Shown here piece after piece: positions 47,476 through 56,735 of a DNA stretch of 64,000 nucleotides. Every line of letters starts with the position of its first letter. The first letter of the stretch is position 1. Source of the stretch: Thermoplasmata archaeon. Its GTDB lineage: Archaea; Thermoplasmatota; Thermoplasmata; Lutacidiplasmatales; UBA184. The stretch is from NCBI GenBank assembly GCA_021844945.1, contig JAKBSJ010000004.1:62001-126000 (forward strand), in the 5' to 3' direction. The notes beneath the pieces are model-generated. The model was given only the letters and a program-made list of their open reading frames with translations, did not search any database and was not told the DNA's origin. The position numbers were made by a program, and so were the translations under genes.

Positions 47476-48360
47476 CTACCGATACGGCGCGAGGAGGGTT
47501 TGTGCTCCCCCCCGATTCAGGTCGGCCACGACGCGGCGAGCCACCGATCGCGGGGAGCGGGGGCTCCCGATTGCCTCGGCCGCGACCGTCCTCCGGCCGT
47601 CCGCGGAGAGCACCTCGGCACGGAGCGTTAACCGGTCACCGCGAACCCTTCCGAGCGACCCCAGCGGCAGGTTGCAGTTCGCGCCCAACATCTCTGCCAC
47701 CGCCCGTTCGGACTCTACGGCGGCTCGGGTCGCCCGATCGTCGATCGTACGGAGCGCTTTCCGTAGGGACCGCTCCTCTCGTCGGGTCTGCACCGCCAGC
47801 GCTCCCTGCCCGGGCGACGGAAGGAAGCGGGCCACCGGAAGGCGTGCGGTGATCCGCGCGGTCTCGTGAAGGCGTTCGAGGCCCGCCCGGGCGAGGACCA
47901 CGGCGTCGACCGTTTTCGAGCGGACGTGTTCCAGTCGAGTTCCGACGTTCCCGTGGATCTCCCAGATCCTTAGATCGGGCCTCCAACGTCGCAGCTGGGC
48001 GCGTCGACGTACGCTGCTCGATCCCACGCGGGCCCCCGAGCGAAGGGGCCAATGACGGGCCACGACGCACTCTCCGGGGTCCGCCCGACGGGGGTACGCC
48101 GCGATCACGAGTCCCGGGGTATCCCGGGCGGGGAGGTCCTTGGTCGAATGGACCGCCAGGTCGATGTGTCGGGCGCGGAGAGCACGCTCGATCGTTCCGG
48201 TGAAGTCCGCGGCGGCGGCTCGTCGGTCCCCGGCCGTGGTCATCGGTACGATTTCGAAGGACAGCTCGCGGCGGGTTCTCCACAACCGTCGTACGACGAG
48301 GTCCGTCTGAGCACGGGCCAGCGGGCTCGACCGAGTACCGACTCGGTAGACCCGACTCAC
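47476..48360 (-). CDS. hemC: Hydroxymethylbilane synthase
   Basis: RVGTRSSPLARAQTDLV; AVHSTKDLPA; PSPGQGALAVQ; cofactor Cys region LGANCNLPLG. Confidence 0.95.
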   Translation of the reverse strand: MSRVYRVGTRSSPLARAQTDLVVRRLWRTRRELSFEIVPMTTAGDRRAAAADFTGTIERALRARHIDLAVHSTKDLPARDTPGLVIAAYPRRADPGECVVARHWPLRSGARVGSSSVRRRAQLRRWRPDLRIWEIHGNVGTRLEHVRSKTVDAVVLARAGLERLHETARITARLPVARFLPSPGQGALAVQTRREERSLRKALRTIDDRATRAAVESERAVAEMLGANCNLPLGSLGRVRGDRLTLRAEVLSADGRRTVAAEAIGSPRSPRSVARRVVADLNRGGAQTLLAPYR

Positions 48361-49568
48361 GGTCCGCCGGCGGGCCCGAGGATCCGGGCCGTCATCGCGA
48401 GCAACCGCTCCCGTTCCGGTCCGGGAGGGAGACGTCGAAGCTCATCGAGGGGGGTCCGCAACATCTGTCGGACCAAGCGTTGGGAGAAATGGTCGATCGC
48501 TTCTCGCTGCGACGCGGTGAGCCGCCCGAAGTACGGCTGCGCGCGTTGGAGCTCCTCGCGGCGGATGGAGTCGATCGCCCGCATCAGCGCGTCGACGTCC
48601 GGAGAGCCCAGTTCCTTCGAGAGCTGCTCCGAGCGCTCGAGGGCTCGGGCCCGAGCGACGCGGTCGAGGACCGCGGAGTCGGCCGGAGGGGGATGACGCA
48701 AATGCAGCTCGGCGAGATCGACCAGCCGGATGCCCGGCAGTTCGGTCACGCGGGGGTCGATGTTCCGCGGCACCCCGAGATCTACGAGAACGATTCCCCG
48801 ATCGCGGCCGATGAGGTCGATCGGACGCAGGATTCTCTCCCCCGCTTTCGCGGCCGCCACGACCCCATCGCACAACGGCAGTTCCGCCGCGATCGCGTCG
48901 ATCGGAGCCGCCCGCGCGCCGTTCGCGCGGAGGAAGTCATCGGACGGTGGCTTGTGACGATAGAGGATGGTGGTGCGCGCGTACGGACCGAGCGCCTCGA
49001 CGACCTGGGACCCCACGGTTCCGGCTCCCACGACGAGGACGCGGGGGAACGGTCGAGCGATTTCCTCCAGCAGCGTGGTCGCCGCGATCGAGGCGATCGA
49101 TCGCCTGGAGGCGGCCGGTCCCTCCCCGTGGTCCGTAGCGTCGATCGCCGAACGAAAGAGATCCCCGAGGACGCTGCGCGGGTGACGGGTGTGGATCCGG
49201 CGTCCGGCGGCGCGAATCTGTTCGCGGACCTCCCGCTCGCCCCACGCGAGCGACTCGAGCCCAGCGGCCACGCGATACAGGTGATGGACGGCCTCCGTGC
49301 CGGTCCACTCCCTCCACGCGTCGGCGCGGCCCGGGAGGGATGTCCGGAACGAAGCGATGGACACGTGGTGAAGCACGACGCACTCCACGCGATGGCACGT
49401 ACGCACCAGTGCGAGCTCCTTGAGCTCAGGATGCTCATTCCAAATGGCGGTGAGCCGGTCGGGGCTGGTCTCCTTCGTGACGGCCTCGAGCTCGTCCAGA
49501 GAGGCAGTGGACAGGCTGAACTCCAGGACGGACAGGGAGAGGCCCTCCGGGGGTCGGTCCCAAGCCAC
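48357..49568 (-). CDS. hemA: Glutamyl-tRNA reductase
   Basis: LALVRTCHRVECV; RVAAGLESLAWGEREVREQIRAA; LVVGAGTVGSQVVEAL; ORF extends to 49805 but residues before ~VAWDRPPEG look non-homologous. Confidence 0.92.
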   Translation of the reverse strand: MAWDRPPEGLSLSVLEFSLSTASLDELEAVTKETSPDRLTAIWNEHPELKELALVRTCHRVECVVLHHVSIASFRTSLPGRADAWREWTGTEAVHHLYRVAAGLESLAWGEREVREQIRAAGRRIHTRHPRSVLGDLFRSAIDATDHGEGPAASRRSIASIAATTLLEEIARPFPRVLVVGAGTVGSQVVEALGPYARTTILYRHKPPSDDFLRANGARAAPIDAIAAELPLCDGVVAAAKAGERILRPIDLIGRDRGIVLVDLGVPRNIDPRVTELPGIRLVDLAELHLRHPPPADSAVLDRVARARALERSEQLSKELGSPDVDALMRAIDSIRREELQRAQPYFGRLTASQREAIDHFSQRLVRQMLRTPLDELRRLPPGPERERLLAMTARILGPAGGP

Positions 49569-49900
49569 GTCGGCCGATGAGGACCTGGGAACGGAATCCG
49601 TTGAGAGGGCCACGGTTCCGGCGAACTCCTCCACCGATGGACGGAGCGTTTCCGCCTTTATTCGGGGATGTATGAACCACAGCGCTGACCCCAAGGATAC
49701 GGATCCGCCGAGGGCCGGGGCGAGCCTGCCCCAATCCCGCCGGCTGAACCACATTCCTTCGGATCGCTGGGCCGTTAGGAACGCCGAGGAGAGAGCCCCT
49801 GACACGGTAACGCACGGGACGGCGCCCGCCGGCGAATGTCGCTGCCTACGTCACGAAGCCCTTAAGTCCCAGTCGTCCTCGTTTCTCTCGGAGAGTTACC

Positions 49901-50308
49901 ATGTTCGCTATCGAGGTCAAGCCGGCCGCCGCCCAGCAGGTCAAGCAGTTGATGGCCGGGCAGAAACCCGGCATCGGGGTACGCGTCTACGCCCAGCCCG
50001 GCAGCGGGAGCTGCGGGAGTGGGTGCGGATGCGGCGCGGGTCCGGCTGCGGCCTCCTTCGGGATGGCGTTCGCTAAGCCCCGACCCGACGACGAGGTCGT
50101 GAACGTCGACGGGCTCCAGGTCATCGTCGACCCGTCCAGCGTACCGCTCGTCAACGGGGCCGTCATCGACTATGTGGAGGACATCCACGAGTCGGGGTTC
50201 AAGATCACCAACCCGACCCTTCCCGTCCCCGACGAGGCGGGAATGGCTGGCGGCTGCACTTCTTGCGGATCGAACTCGGCCAACGGTGGCGGCTGCGGTT
50301 GTGGGTAG
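49901..50308 (+). CDS. IscA/HesB-like A-type Fe-S carrier with Cys-rich insert and tail
   Basis: KPAAAQQVKQLMAGQKPGIGVRVYAQPGSGSCGSGCGCG...GFKITNPT...CTSCGSNSANGGGCGCG. Confidence 0.75.
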   Translation: MFAIEVKPAAAQQVKQLMAGQKPGIGVRVYAQPGSGSCGSGCGCGAGPAAASFGMAFAKPRPDDEVVNVDGLQVIVDPSSVPLVNGAVIDYVEDIHESGFKITNPTLPVPDEAGMAGGCTSCGSNSANGGGCGCG

Positions 50309-50431
50309 GGTAGAACCGCACGTTCGCTCCGTAGGGAGCCGCCACAAGTTGCGACGGACCCACCACGCGGATTGGTTAGGTTTGTCCAGCGCCGTTCCTA
50401 AGTATCGCGCTCGGCGTGCCGCGCTCCTCCC

Positions 50432-51364
50432 ATGAGCGCGGAGCCGCTTCGCAGCCACGACCTTCGGAAGGTCTACCAGTCCCGCGGGGCGCCGTCGACG
50501 ACAGCCCTCGCCGGTGTCTCCCTGGAGGTGCACCGCGGCGAACGCGTCGCCCTCCTGGGCCGGAACGGGGCCGGCAAGACCACGTTCCTGAGGATTGCGA
50601 GCACGCTCCTTCGCCCGACCTCCGGCACGATCGAGATTTTCGGCCATGACGCGGACCGGGACCCGGAGCTCGCCCGACCGTTGATCGCGGTCGTGCCGCA
50701 GGAAGGGAAGCCGTTCTTCCACCTATCCCCCTACGAACAAGTGTACACCTACCTGCGCGCCCGCGGCTTCTCGCGCGAGGTCGGGAAGGCACGGACCGCG
50801 GAGGCGCTCGAGAAGATGGGGCTCACCGATATCCAGGACCGTCTCGCGATCACGCTCTCGGGCGGGCAGCGCCAGCGAACGATGGTCGCGACCGTGATCG
50901 CGACCGAGGCCCCGCTCCTCTTCCTGGACGAGCCGACGATCGGGATGGATCCCTTCGCGCGACGGGCGGTGTGGGATGCGCTGCGCGAGCTCACGCGCCG
51001 CGGATCGACGATGCTCCTGACCACCCACTACCTCGACGAAGCCGAAGCGCTCAGCGACCGTCTCTACATCATCGACCGGGGCCGGGTCCTAGTGAAGGGG
51101 ACCGCCGAGGAGCTCAAGGCGTCGGTCGGGGGGACCCTCAAAGTCACGCTCGCGAAGGGAGCGGACCGTCGTCCGCTCTTCGAGTCGTTCGGCGAGTGCG
51201 TGGTCGACGGGAGCTCCTGCACCGTGATCGTCTCTCCCGAGAAGCTCGGAGAGTTGATGGCGGTCGCCGTCCGGGAACAGCTCACCGCCACCGTGGGCCC
51301 CGTCACGCTCGAAGAAGCATTCCTGAGGTTTGTGGGCCGATCGATCAATGAGGACGACAACTGA
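50432..51364 (+). CDS. ABC-2-type transporter ATP-binding protein
   Basis: LLGRNGAGKTTFLRI; LSGGQRQRTMVATVI; LFLDEPTIGMDP. Confidence 0.93.
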   Translation: MSAEPLRSHDLRKVYQSRGAPSTTALAGVSLEVHRGERVALLGRNGAGKTTFLRIASTLLRPTSGTIEIFGHDADRDPELARPLIAVVPQEGKPFFHLSPYEQVYTYLRARGFSREVGKARTAEALEKMGLTDIQDRLAITLSGGQRQRTMVATVIATEAPLLFLDEPTIGMDPFARRAVWDALRELTRRGSTMLLTTHYLDEAEALSDRLYIIDRGRVLVKGTAEELKASVGGTLKVTLAKGADRRPLFESFGECVVDGSSCTVIVSPEKLGELMAVAVREQLTATVGPVTLEEAFLRFVGRSINEDDN

Positions 51365-52121
51365 AGGCGCGGCCCCCGCGCGCTCGCGGGCGTTCCGAGG
51401 GCTCCCGGCGTTTTTCTGGACGGAGGTGCTGGTCCAGGCGAACGAGCTCACCGCGATGGCCACGAGCATGGTCATCCAAGGGGTCGTGCTCGTCTTCGTC
51501 TGGATCCTAGACCCCTCGCTGCTCGGCATCGCCTTCGTCGGCGCGCTCATCTTTTCGATGTTCACGATGGGCCAGCGCCTCCTGAACGAGGCCGCCTACA
51601 TCCGAATCGACCACAAGGCGAACGACCTCTACCTCGCGAGCCCGCTCTCGCCCGAGGGGTACTTCCTCGGGATGGCCGGCGGGATCCTCTTCGTGTACAT
51701 CACGCCGGTCATCGTGATGGGGATCCTCGCCGAGATCGTCGTACGCTTCACGTTGCCCGAGGTCGCCCTGCTCCTCGCGCTGTGCTTGTGCGTGTGGATC
51801 TCGAGCGCATCGATCGGATACACCTTCTCGACATTCTTCCGGGACAACCGGGCGATCTGGGCCTACGCGAGTCTCTTCTTCACGACGTTCGGGGTGGTCT
51901 TCCCGGTGTTCTACCCGCTGACGGCTTTTCCGGCCGGCCTTCAGCCGATCGCGCTCCTTCTCCCGCCGAGCGCCGCCGCGAGCCTGATGCAGGCAGCGAT
52001 CGGTGCGATCCCGGTGGTGACCTCGCGGATCGTCTTTGCGGCCCTCGCCCTGGTGGCCGAGACGGCCGCGCTCTTCGGGTTCGCGATCTACTGGGCCCGT
52101 CGCACGGTCCGGGAGGGTTAG
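51348..52121 (+). CDS. ABC-2-type permease, subunit 1
   Basis: Polytopic; overlaps ATPase gene; LYLASPLSPEGYFLGM. Confidence 0.83.
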   Translation: MRTTTEGAAPARSRAFRGLPAFFWTEVLVQANELTAMATSMVIQGVVLVFVWILDPSLLGIAFVGALIFSMFTMGQRLLNEAAYIRIDHKANDLYLASPLSPEGYFLGMAGGILFVYITPVIVMGILAEIVVRFTLPEVALLLALCLCVWISSASIGYTFSTFFRDNRAIWAYASLFFTTFGVVFPVFYPLTAFPAGLQPIALLLPPSAAASLMQAAIGAIPVVTSRIVFAALALVAETAALFGFAIYWARRTVREG

Positions 52122-52124
52122 CGC

Positions 52125-52910
52125 ATGGCGAGCCGCTCCGTCGACATCGTGGAGGAGGCGAGCCGTCGCCGGGGCCACGCCCTGCCGGCCTTCGCGATCG
52201 TCGGCTGGAGATGGATCGGCCGGAACCCGGCGGTCGCGATCGCGCCCATCCTGCTACCGTTCATGTTCCTGTTCTTCCTGCGCCTCATCGGTCCGCAGTA
52301 CTTCGCGCTCGAGATCGCCGGCGCGATGCTCTTCACGATGCAGAACATCGGCTCCTGGACGCTGGGCGACAGCGCCGTCTGGCGGATCGAGTGCTCGCTC
52401 CAGGACCTCTTCGTCGCGAGCCCGCTCGGGCGACTCCGCTACCTGTTCGGGATCGCGTTCTCGAACCTGATCGCGATGATCCCCGCCCTCGCGATCCTCG
52501 GGACGCTCCTGGCCTGGCAGGTCACCCAGGATGGAGCCGTGTTCGGGGTGTACCAGCTCCTCGTGCTCGTCGGGAGCCTTTTCGTGCTGTGGGTGCTGTT
52601 CAGCGCGATTGGGATCGGCATCTCGAGCCGCATCAAGACCCAGCGGGCGATCTACCCCGTCGGCAACCTCACGTTCACCGTCCTCGGCATGCTCGCTCCG
52701 CTCTACTACCCCATCGCGATCCTCCCCTCGGTCTGGCAGGACGTAGCGCACTTCGTCCCCACGACCTATGCCGCCCTCCTGGTCCAGGGAGCTCTCGGGA
52801 TCACTCCGCAGCCGGTTACGAACATGGTCGTCTACGCCGGGCTCCTCCTCTTCAGCGCGGCGGTGGGGACCTGGATCGCCCTACGGCTCTACCGGTGGCG
52901 AACCGACTGA
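52125..52910 (+). CDS. ABC-2-type permease, subunit 2
   Basis: Polytopic; LQDLFVASPLGRLRYLFGIAFSNL; immediately downstream. Confidence 0.83.
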   Translation: MASRSVDIVEEASRRRGHALPAFAIVGWRWIGRNPAVAIAPILLPFMFLFFLRLIGPQYFALEIAGAMLFTMQNIGSWTLGDSAVWRIECSLQDLFVASPLGRLRYLFGIAFSNLIAMIPALAILGTLLAWQVTQDGAVFGVYQLLVLVGSLFVLWVLFSAIGIGISSRIKTQRAIYPVGNLTFTVLGMLAPLYYPIAILPSVWQDVAHFVPTTYAALLVQGALGITPQPVTNMVVYAGLLLFSAAVGTWIALRLYRWRTD

Positions 52911-53324
52911 TGCTCCCTCGGCTCCCGACCGCCGTTGGTGGGCGCCGGACCCCGCGCAGATCGGACCGATCGCGGGTCCGAGCTCCGTTGGGCCTACCCG
53001 TTCCCGTTGCGCACCAAGGAGGTCGGGATGAACGCGCGGCCTCGCAACGAGACACCGCGGGTGCGGCCCTACGGCCCCCCGAGGGCTTCTGCGGGCCGAC
53101 CGGCGCCCGCGGGCCCGCCCCGTCGGGAAATAACTATCGGGCTCCCGACCCGACGACCCGCGAGCAAACGTTCAAACACTCCCTCGACCTAGGACCTTTG
53201 GTGGCTGCGAGCATCGAACCCGGTCCTTCCTCGGTTTCTTTCGGTACCGGCCCGCCCGCGGCAGCTTCGGTCGTTGTTCCATTCCTCTCTCTATGCGAGG
53301 GAGGACCGTAGGAAACCTGCAACG

Positions 53325-53642
53325 ATGTGTCCGGACGAGTTTGACGAGATTCTGAGCGCCCTCGATCGAGAGACCGCGCGCATCCGCGTACGGGCGGAGC
53401 CCCGAAGATACAACAAGCCGGCGACGGTGATCTCGGGATTCCCTCCGGGCGTGGATTTGGAGGAAACGACGCGCGCGCTCAAGAACCGCCTGGCAACGGG
53501 AGGTAGCGTCGTGGACGGGGAGGTCTACCTGCAGGGGGACCATCGCGCCCGGATCCGGGACGAGCTCGCCCGGCTCGGCTTCGACCCGGAGACGATCGAG
53601 GTTTCGGACGCCGCGCTACCCAAACGAGGACGGCACGGGTAG
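53325..53642 (+). CDS. SUI1/aIF-1 family protein
   Basis: RIRVRAEPRRYNKPATVISGF...LKNRLATGGSVVDGEVYLQGDHRARIRDELARLGFDPETIEV. Confidence 0.88.
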   Translation: MCPDEFDEILSALDRETARIRVRAEPRRYNKPATVISGFPPGVDLEETTRALKNRLATGGSVVDGEVYLQGDHRARIRDELARLGFDPETIEVSDAALPKRGRHG

Positions 53643-53855
53643 CCACGGTTCCCTCCTCGGCGTCGGCCCGCGGTCGAGGTTCGTTCCGATCCCCGGCCGG
53701 GGATTGGGCTCATATGGCCAGGGACTCCCACGACCAGGTGAGGGGAGGGCGCGCCGGCCCATGCTTGCGCTGAGCGCATACAACATGCACGGCCCCGCGG
53801 GACCGGCACGACCCGACGAACGTATTAGCCCTCATCCCACCACCTTCTGATCACC

Positions 53856-54713
53856 ATGAGCGAATACGCCCATCCCGAAGTCCTGGTCGACACCGACTGG
53901 GCCGAGAAGCACGCGAAGGATGCGAACGTTCGGATCGCCGAGGTCGATTACGACCCTGCGGCGAACTACGAGCAGGGACATATCCCCGGATCCGTGCTGA
54001 TGGACTGGCGCAAGGACATCAACGACCCCCTCTCCCGGGACATCGTGTCGAAAGACGCGCTCACGGCCCTCCTGCGCAGGGCCGGGATCAACGAAGACAC
54101 GACCATCCTTCTTTACGGGGACTTCAACAACTGGTTTGCGTCGTTCGCGTTCTGGGTCTTGCAGTACTACGGGATCAAGAATGTGAAGCTGATCAACGGC
54201 GGTCGCAAGAAGTGGATCGCCGAAGATCGACCACTCACGAAGGAGGTTCCGAGCTATCCGGCCGGCCGTATCACGGCGGCAAGCCCAAACGAACACCTTC
54301 GCGCCTACTTGGACGACGTGCGCAAGGAGCTCAAACACGTCCAAGCCGGGAGAACGGTCCTGGTCGATGTCCGTGGGCCGAAGGAGTTCTCGGGCGAGAT
54401 CACCGCCCCGCCCGAGTACCCGACGGAGCACGCGCAGCGCGGGGGCCACATCCCCGGCGCGAAGAACATTCCCTGGGCGTCCGCCGTCAACGACGACGGG
54501 ACGTTCAAGTCGCGGGAAGAGCTCGAGGCGATCTACGGGGGCAAGGGCGTCACCGCGGGAACCCCCACGATCACCTACTGCCGGATCGGTGAGCGCTCAA
54601 GCGTGACGTGGTTCGTCCTCACCTACCTACTAGGCCATGAGAAAGTACGGAACTACGACGGATCCTGGACGGAGTGGGGGAACCTCGTGCGAACCCCGAT
54701 CGAAAAGCCCTAA
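53856..54713 (+). CDS. Two-domain rhodanese, thiosulfate sulfurtransferase-like
   Basis: YEQGHIPGSVLMDW; LYGDFNNWFASFAFWVLQYYG; RGGHIPGAKNIPW; active-site loop YCRIGERSS. Confidence 0.93.
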   Translation: MSEYAHPEVLVDTDWAEKHAKDANVRIAEVDYDPAANYEQGHIPGSVLMDWRKDINDPLSRDIVSKDALTALLRRAGINEDTTILLYGDFNNWFASFAFWVLQYYGIKNVKLINGGRKKWIAEDRPLTKEVPSYPAGRITAASPNEHLRAYLDDVRKELKHVQAGRTVLVDVRGPKEFSGEITAPPEYPTEHAQRGGHIPGAKNIPWASAVNDDGTFKSREELEAIYGGKGVTAGTPTITYCRIGERSSVTWFVLTYLLGHEKVRNYDGSWTEWGNLVRTPIEKP

Positions 54714-55429
54714 GCCGGGCTACCCCCTCCTCCCTCCCTTCGGGGCGTCCGGGGCACCGGGTGCTCCTCCTTCCGGACGAGGAACGTGTACAACGCATCG
54801 TCCCGGCGGGTGGCGAGCACCGCGTGCCCGGTCTGATCCGACCATCGCTGCATCTCGATCGGGCTCGTGGTGTCGTCGGTCACGAGCATCACCGCGGTGC
54901 CGGCCGGGCGCCGCGCCAGTTCGTCATTGAGCTGTGTCAGGATCGCCGAGCACTCCACGCCAATCTCGAACATCTGAACGTCCGGGGTCTGGGGCCAACA
55001 GCGTATTCGATCGTGCGCAATCCATTGCGCTACGCGCGCGTGCACCGCTTCAGCGGTCTCGAGTCCCGGGGGCGGGGCCGCCCCGGGCGGGGGGCGCACC
55101 CTCGCGAACCAACCCTTGCCGTACGGATCGTCGTTCAACCAGCGCGGGTGCATCACGAGATCGGGATTCTGCGACACCCAGTCTCCGGCGACCGGGGTCC
55201 TCACCGGGCCCGTAAACCGAACCGTCTCCACCATTCCGAGCGAGCGGCCGCGTTCGATGGTCGGGGTAAGGGGCCGAAACGTGACCCGGGTGACCGGCCC
55301 GATGAACGCCACGAACGGTGCGAGGAGGCCGATGGTCCACGTAGCATCCGCTTCGGACCGCCGGGCCCAGACACGATTGTCGATGTCGTACATCCGGTCT
55401 TCCGGTAGCGGGCAACCGTCGATCTCCAC
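54710..55429 (-). CDS. GcvH-like (non-lipoylatable?) domain fused to TusA-like domain
   Basis: LGMVETVRFTGPVRTPVAGDWVSQNPDLVMHPRWLNDDPYGKGWFARV = GcvH core with VETVR instead of ESVK; then FEIGVECSAILTQLNDEL...GTAVMLVTDDTTSPIEMQRWSDQTGHAVL...YTFLVRKE = TusA-like. Confidence 0.75.
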   Translation of the reverse strand: MEIDGCPLPEDRMYDIDNRVWARRSEADATWTIGLLAPFVAFIGPVTRVTFRPLTPTIERGRSLGMVETVRFTGPVRTPVAGDWVSQNPDLVMHPRWLNDDPYGKGWFARVRPPPGAAPPPGLETAEAVHARVAQWIAHDRIRCWPQTPDVQMFEIGVECSAILTQLNDELARRPAGTAVMLVTDDTTSPIEMQRWSDQTGHAVLATRRDDALYTFLVRKEEHPVPRTPRREGGGGSPA

Positions 55430-55762
55430 GACGAGACCGAGCCGGCGTGGCCACTTACGGATTTGCCACTCTCCGCGCGCCGAATCTAGGTCGGTTGTCC
55501 CCTACCCTGCTCTCCTCGGCCGCTCACGACCCCGGTTGGGCCCTCAGCGATGATTACGGACCGGGTCCCCCCGTGGGTTCGAGAACGCGACGTTCTAGCT
55601 CGGCCCCGCCACGGCCGCGCTCAGCACGGAAGGCGGGGGCGTCGTACCTCGTTCGAACGCATCCCGCGGTTCTGAGCACGCCCGGCACGTTCGCCATGCG
55701 CGCCGCACGCTTCGGGAAGTCGGCCCGTCCTGGGGGCCTCCTCCGGGTGCTGTATTCTACGG

Positions 55763-56620
55763 TTACCCCGGGAGCACCGCCGCCTCTTCCGCCGCGGCCG
55801 TGCTACGCTCGATATGAAAGACGCACGCCTCGTCACCCTTCGCGATGCACTCGGTCTCCTGACAGGAGACCGGCGTCCCTAGGAGACCGCTAAAGAAACC
55901 GGCCAGCATCCCGCGGACGGCCTGGCTGTAGGGCGAGGCAGCGCCCGTCATTCGGTAGCATTCGAAGTTCTCGTGGGCCCGGATCGTCGCCGTGCCCTTC
56001 TCCATGTCGGGTTCGAGGACCTCGAGATTGCCCCAACCCATCGACGAGGCCATTCGCATCGAGTAGGCAATGTGGCCGCGGAGGAAGTCCCGGCCAAAGA
56101 ACCGTACAGCCTCTTGGGCGAGCTGCTCGCCGAGGTATACGCCGAAGTCGTAGACCAGCACCGCGCCCCCCGACCCCATCGCCGTCCGCATCCGCGTGAG
56201 GGCTTCGCGGAAGCTCGAGGCCGAGAAGAGGAGCACCCGCCCGGCTTCCGAAACCCTCGGCGGGAAGGAGTCATCGATGATCCGCCCCTCGACGTCGCTC
56301 TGGACCCGAATGTGTCGGACGGACGGGACCGCTCGGAGTGCCGCTTCGAGCTCTTCCGGCGTCATCGGCGACTCGATCTCGGCGAAGATATGGCCCTCGG
56401 CCGTGCCGGTCCTCTGCGCACCGTTCGAGATGCTGACCGCGAGGAGATTGACCGCCTTCTCGGGGAGGGCCTCGAGGGCGGCTCGGAAGCTCCCCGGCTC
56501 GTGGACCAGCCCGAGCGTGATGTGCACGATCCGGCCCTTCTCCCGGCGGAAGTAGACCGGAATCGGCTTCGGAGTGTGCCGGTGGGAGTGTGGAGAGGGA
56601 GTATGGTCGGAGACGGTCAC
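55763..56620 (-). CDS. V4R-domain protein with N-terminal ACT-like region
   Basis: YFRREKGRIVHITLGLVHEPGSFRAALEAL (ACT-like); GMLAGFFSGLLGTPVSCQETECIAKGDEACVFHIE (V4R C-terminus). Confidence 0.82.
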   Translation of the reverse strand: MTVSDHTPSPHSHRHTPKPIPVYFRREKGRIVHITLGLVHEPGSFRAALEALPEKAVNLLAVSISNGAQRTGTAEGHIFAEIESPMTPEELEAALRAVPSVRHIRVQSDVEGRIIDDSFPPRVSEAGRVLLFSASSFREALTRMRTAMGSGGAVLVYDFGVYLGEQLAQEAVRFFGRDFLRGHIAYSMRMASSMGWGNLEVLEPDMEKGTATIRAHENFECYRMTGAASPYSQAVRGMLAGFFSGLLGTPVSCQETECIAKGDEACVFHIERSTAAAEEAAVLPG

Positions 56621-56735
56621 GGCTTCCCCACCTTCTCACCCATATTTCCCACTCGTCCCACGCGATTGAGGCAGCTCGAATCTCTTCATCGACGCCCCAG
56701 CTCGACAGCGTCTTCGGGTTCCGGCAACGGTTCCG

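Noticed and set aside
53195-53240. Possible tRNA on minus strand (gggttcgatgc near 53205)
   Set aside because: T-stem does not pair and no acceptor or anticodon arm could be drawn.
52911-53324. Structured RNA in the gap between the exporter and the SUI1-like gene
   Set aside because: Some GC-rich short hairpins (e.g. CGGACC...GGTCCG) but no recognisable RNase P, SRP or rRNA signature.
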